Below, piece after piece: positions 35,071-37,579 of a stretch of 37,579 nucleotides of DNA (position 1 is the first letter of the stretch; each line of letters opens with the position of its first letter). Under the pieces are notes generated by a model. The model did no database searches. It was not told the origin of the DNA and was given only the letters and a program-made list of their open reading frames with translations. Source of the stretch: Sedimentisphaerales bacterium (GTDB lineage: Bacteria > Planctomycetota > Phycisphaerae > Sedimentisphaerales > Anaerobacaceae). The stretch is taken from positions 1-37,579 of the forward strand of contig JAFGBG010000003.1 in assembly GCA_016933295.1 (NCBI GenBank), written 5' to 3'. The position numbers were made by a program, and so were the translations under genes.

Positions 35071-35098
35071 ATTATACCAGATAGATTTTTTGTGCAAA
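35071..35098 (-). promoter_or_regulatory. extended -10 promoter of the amino-sugar operon
   Basis: On the minus strand a perfect TATAAT (35076-35071) is preceded by TGG, the extended -10 motif, and TTTGCA (35098-35093) lies 16 bases upstream as a -35 with four of six matches. The predicted start near 35064 gives a leader of about 130 bases before the ketoisomerase ATG. The leader carries the 14-bp palindrome and a second smaller inverted repeat (ATCGGT with ACCGAT, near 35003-35026). Confidence 0.75.
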
Positions 35099-35214
35099 GT
35101 ACATTTTTACTCGGTTTTTATGCTTCTACATGACAAAACCGTGAGAGGAATTATGTAATAGACACTTGAACTGTAGTTTGTATTATTAGATGTCGAACCG
35201 TTTATTTTAGGAAC

Positions 35215-35289
35215 ATGAGTTGTTTGTTGGACGGCTCTACTGTAAAATATGCCGGAATAAGAAAAATTCGGAAAGAAAAAAGGCAATGA
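35215..35289 (+). CDS. possible 24-codon leader ORF coupled to the GT fusion
   Basis: An ATG at 35215 with AGGAA just upstream opens a 24-codon frame ending in a TGA that overlaps the ATG of the glycosyltransferase fusion as ATGA (35286-35289). The peptide ends in a Lys/Arg-rich stretch. The spacing between AGGA and ATG is shorter than usual. It may be a translated leader that passes ribosomes to the next gene, or a chance frame. Confidence 0.25.
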   Translation: MSCLLDGSTVKYAGIRKIRKEKRQ

Positions 35290-37223
35290 GAGTCCTTGTA
35301 ATAATTAGTAATCCGAAACGTGCGAGCTTCAGGCAGAGAATAGCCGTACATCTTGACAAGCTGCGTTCGCATAAGATTGATTGCACGGTAAGAAAACTGC
35401 CTTCCGGCCCTCTTGCGCGGCGAAAATTGTTTCAAAAAGCGTCGAATTATGACTGTGTTATCCTGCATAAAAAAGCCTTGAATTATTTGAATGCGATTTG
35501 GCTTCGGAGGTACGGCAGAAAAATCATCTACGATTTCGACGATGCGATAATGTACGATCCAAGCAATCCGGAAAAACCGAGTCTCAAGCGGCTGAAAGCT
35601 TTTCAACGCACGGTTAGCCTGGCGGATATGGTCATAGCGGGTAATAATTACCTTGCCGAACACGCGAGGAAGTTTAACGGGAACGTCCATGTTTTACCCA
35701 CCGGCCTGGACACGAAACCATATTTGATGCATGACGAGCCAAAAAAAGAAAATAATATTCGTCTGGTCTGGATCGGCAGCAGAAGCACTTTGCGCTACCT
35801 CGCCGACATTAAACCTGCGCTTGAAGAGATAGGGGCACGTTTTGACAACGTCGTTTTAAGAATAATATGCGATCATTTCTTCGATCTGAAAAATATCAAG
35901 GTGGAAAAACATGCATGGTCGCTGAAAACGCAGGTCTCCGATCTTATTACCGCCGATATCGGCCTTGCGCCGCTGCCGGACAACAGGTTTACACGCGGCA
36001 AGTGCGGCTTCAAGATTTTACAGTACGCTGCCGCAGGTTTGCCGATAGTAACATCGCCTGTCGGAGTGAACTCGGAATATGTCATAGACGACAAAACAGG
36101 CTTTCAGGCTTCGAGTATTCCACAGTGGATTGAAAAAATCACGGAACTAATTGAGAATGCTGAATTAAGGAAAAAAATGGGAGCTGCGGGCAGTATTAAC
36201 GTTGAAAAATATGATGTTGATGTGATCGGAGAACAATTATGCGCTCTGCTCGACAAATCTCTCGCAAGCGAGGAGTCAGTTAAAAGCGACAAAATAGAAG
36301 TTTCCGACGTTGTGCCGGACAAAACCTCGCCTTCGTACAAGTATAAGGTCAGTATATGTATTCCGACGTACAATCGAAAGGAATACCTCAGAGAAACTAT
36401 CGACAGTATTTTATCGCAAACCTATAAAGACTTCGAGATTGTTATCGTCGATGACGGCTCCACCGACGGTACCGAGAATATCCTGAAAAATCTCGATGTC
36501 CCTGTTACTTATTACTGGCAGGAAAACAGCGGTGACGCCGCGGCACGCAATAAGCTCATCGAGCTTGCGCAGGGGCGGTATATATCCTTCATAGATTCCG
36601 ACGATCTGTTAATACCCGATGCGATTGAGAGAATGGTCGAGGTCATGGATGCAGAGGGCGGGAATGTTATTGTTTACGGCTCGTATTTTAGAATAGATAA
36701 AAACGGCAAAATCTACGGCAGATGTAAAAGGAGGCTTTATAGCGGCAGTATCACACGGCATTTGTTCGAGACAATTCTCGTTCATGCCTGCGGCTCACTG
36801 TTTCCAACCGCGATATTAAGAGGATCCCCGGCGTTCGATACGTCTTTGCATATCTGCTCGGATTACGAGCTCTGGCTCCGGCTTTCAATGAAATACAGAT
36901 TTATAGCACTACCCGATCCTACTTTCAAAAGGCGGCGTCACTCTACGAATCTCTCAAAGGCTTCCCTGGAAAACTGCCTTACTGAATTTCAGGTTATTGA
37001 CAGGTTTTATAATAACAACGGCGGCAAAGAGATAATTCCGGAAGCTATTGCGGCAAAAGTTTTAAGTAAGAAAAAATGCAGAGCGGGCCGTTACGCCGTT
37101 AAGGAAGGGCTTTATGACCAGGCCTGTGAGCTGCTCAGTGAGTCTTTCCGGCAATATCCGAGTCTCAAATCGGCAATTTACCTGCTAAGGGCGAAAATAG
37201 CCAGAAAACTGGCATCATCCTGA
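35286..37223 (+). CDS. two-domain glycosyltransferase: GT4-like N-terminus fused to GT2 C-terminus
   Basis: The 645-residue protein joins two complete enzymes. Residues 1-345 form a GT-B glycosyltransferase of the GT4 type: RVLVIISNPKRASFRQRI, YDFDDAIMYDPSNPE, VLPTGLDTKPY, IRLVWIGSRSTLRYL, and the donor-site region CGFKILQYAAAGLPIVTSPVG. From about residue 353 a GT2 domain begins with KVSICIPTYNRKEYLRETI, IVIVDDGSTDGTEN and SFIDSDDLL with the metal-binding Asp near 438. A linker of about 25 residues, rich in acidic and Ser residues, joins them. The ATG at 35286 is preferred, since it begins at the first strand; an upstream TTG at 35220 would add a basic, non-conserved tail. It could add two sugars in succession. 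Each half alone is a common family. Confidence 0.88.
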   Translation: MRVLVIISNPKRASFRQRIAVHLDKLRSHKIDCTVRKLPSGPLARRKLFQKASNYDCVILHKKALNYLNAIWLRRYGRKIIYDFDDAIMYDPSNPEKPSLKRLKAFQRTVSLADMVIAGNNYLAEHARKFNGNVHVLPTGLDTKPYLMHDEPKKENNIRLVWIGSRSTLRYLADIKPALEEIGARFDNVVLRIICDHFFDLKNIKVEKHAWSLKTQVSDLITADIGLAPLPDNRFTRGKCGFKILQYAAAGLPIVTSPVGVNSEYVIDDKTGFQASSIPQWIEKITELIENAELRKKMGAAGSINVEKYDVDVIGEQLCALLDKSLASEESVKSDKIEVSDVVPDKTSPSYKYKVSICIPTYNRKEYLRETIDSILSQTYKDFEIVIVDDGSTDGTENILKNLDVPVTYYWQENSGDAAARNKLIELAQGRYISFIDSDDLLIPDAIERMVEVMDAEGGNVIVYGSYFRIDKNGKIYGRCKRRLYSGSITRHLFETILVHACGSLFPTAILRGSPAFDTSLHICSDYELWLRLSMKYRFIALPDPTFKRRRHSTNLSKASLENCLTEFQVIDRFYNNNGGKEIIPEAIAAKVLSKKKCRAGRYAVKEGLYDQACELLSESFRQYPSLKSAIYLLRAKIARKLASS

Positions 37224-37301
37224 TTCTTCAATAGTAAATCAAGCCACTTGGCAGATAGAGTGTGTTTTATTACGTTCAGGTATGTCCCACAATAAAGATT
37301 A

Positions 37302-37579
37302 TTAAGTTTTGAATTCGAAACGCCCGATGTCTTTGGCCCTTCTGAGTCGGTACGTCCATTTGTTGGTATGGAATTGCATCGAATCGAGATCTGTTAAAAC
37401 CGGCCCGTTATCGGTTATCAATATATTTGTATGCTTCAAATCGCCGTGTGTTATTCGGTACTTGCCCATTTCGTCGAGGAGCTTTTTAACCTGCTTCGTT
37501 ACATGCAAGCGTTGTTGTTCCGTAAGTGTTCCATCCCGCAGAAAATCATGAAGTTTTTGTCCCTGAACGTATTCGGTAA
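37302..37579 (-). CDS. WaaP/Kdo-kinase-like sugar kinase, C-terminal part
   Basis: The frame is open on the minus strand to the window edge, so the gene's start is outside. The visible 92 residues begin with TEYVQGQKLHDFL, which resembles a kinase hinge, followed by YRITHGDLKHTNIL, the catalytic loop with the Asp-x4-Asn pattern, and VLTDLDSM, standing for the DFG metal motif as DLD. The short C-terminus with little after the DLD is typical of lipopolysaccharide-core kinases of the WaaP/Kdo type rather than of full Ser/Thr kinases. The likely role is to phosphorylate a core or glycan sugar. It converges on the GT fusion gene with 78 bases between them. Confidence 0.8.
   Translation of the reverse strand, partial: TEYVQGQKLHDFLRDGTLTEQQRLHVTKQVKKLLDEMGKYRITHGDLKHTNILITDNGPVLTDLDSMQFHTNKWTYRLRRAKDIGRFEFKT

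Noticed and set aside
34936-35097. N-terminal extension of the ketoisomerase to 35097
   Set aside because: It would run through the promoter and the palindrome, has no ribosome-binding site, and would make the protein 54 residues longer than the family.
1-37579. Insertion sequences, CRISPR arrays, tRNA/rRNA genes, toxin-antitoxin or phage-defence genes
   Set aside because: No transposase, terminal repeats, regular repeat-spacer pattern, cloverleaf or defence-type domain was seen on either strand.

Overview
This looks like a bacterial chromosome segment with moderate G+C and no tRNA, rRNA, CRISPR array, transposase or phage gene that I can see. My best guess is a Gram-negative anaerobe, possibly an anaerobic planctomycete of the Phycisphaerae type. 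That guess rests on a large one-piece pyruvate:ferredoxin oxidoreductase, outer-membrane export machinery with an exosortase, a very large TPR protein and a secreted protein with a Met/Gln-rich tail. It is an inference from gene style, not from a phylogenetic marker.

Layout. (1) 1-9246, housekeeping flank: the end of an S41-type peptidase, dihydroorotase, a YacP-like NYN RNase, pyruvate:ferredoxin oxidoreductase and a lipoprotein, all on +. A strong hairpin terminator follows, then a convergent secreted protein on -. (2) 9247-9826: a 580-base gene-free divergent region with several palindromes. (3) 9827-20994, export and sorting module on +: Wza/SLBB-type export lipoprotein, exosortase, EpsI-like partner (ATGA overlap), a 1662-residue membrane-anchored TPR protein, and a Wzz-BY-kinase fusion. 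(4) 21136-25428, sugar-nucleotide module on +: a WbpP-like 4-epimerase, then rfbA-rfbC-rfbD-rfbB behind a very good sigma-70-type promoter. (5) 25425-37579, glycan assembly on both strands: two GT2 enzymes on -, a GT-A-like protein, a CgeB-like glycosyltransferase, four predicted SAM methyltransferases, a three-gene amino-sugar operon on - (3,4-ketoisomerase, PLP aminotransferase, left-handed beta-helix acetyltransferase), a GT4-GT2 fusion, and the end of a WaaP/Kdo-kinase-like gene cut by the window edge.

How it works together. RfbA and RfbB make dTDP-4-keto-6-deoxyglucose. RfbC and RfbD take it to dTDP-L-rhamnose. The minus-strand trio would take the same intermediate to a dTDP-3-acetamido-3,6-dideoxyhexose (Fuc3NAc or Qui3NAc type). 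The glycosyltransferases and methyltransferases would build and decorate a repeat containing these sugars, the Wza/Wzc-like pair would control length and export, and the exosortase pair would process or anchor partner proteins. I see no flippase, polymerase, initiating phosphoglycosyltransferase or exosortase substrate in the window, so those must lie elsewhere.

The most notable non-coding signals are: a perfect 14-bp palindrome at the predicted transcription start of the amino-sugar operon, with a third copy of its half-site over the -35 box; a near-leaderless promoter in front of a GT2 gene; twin palindromes just before the YacP-like gene; and a structured region ahead of the export operon.
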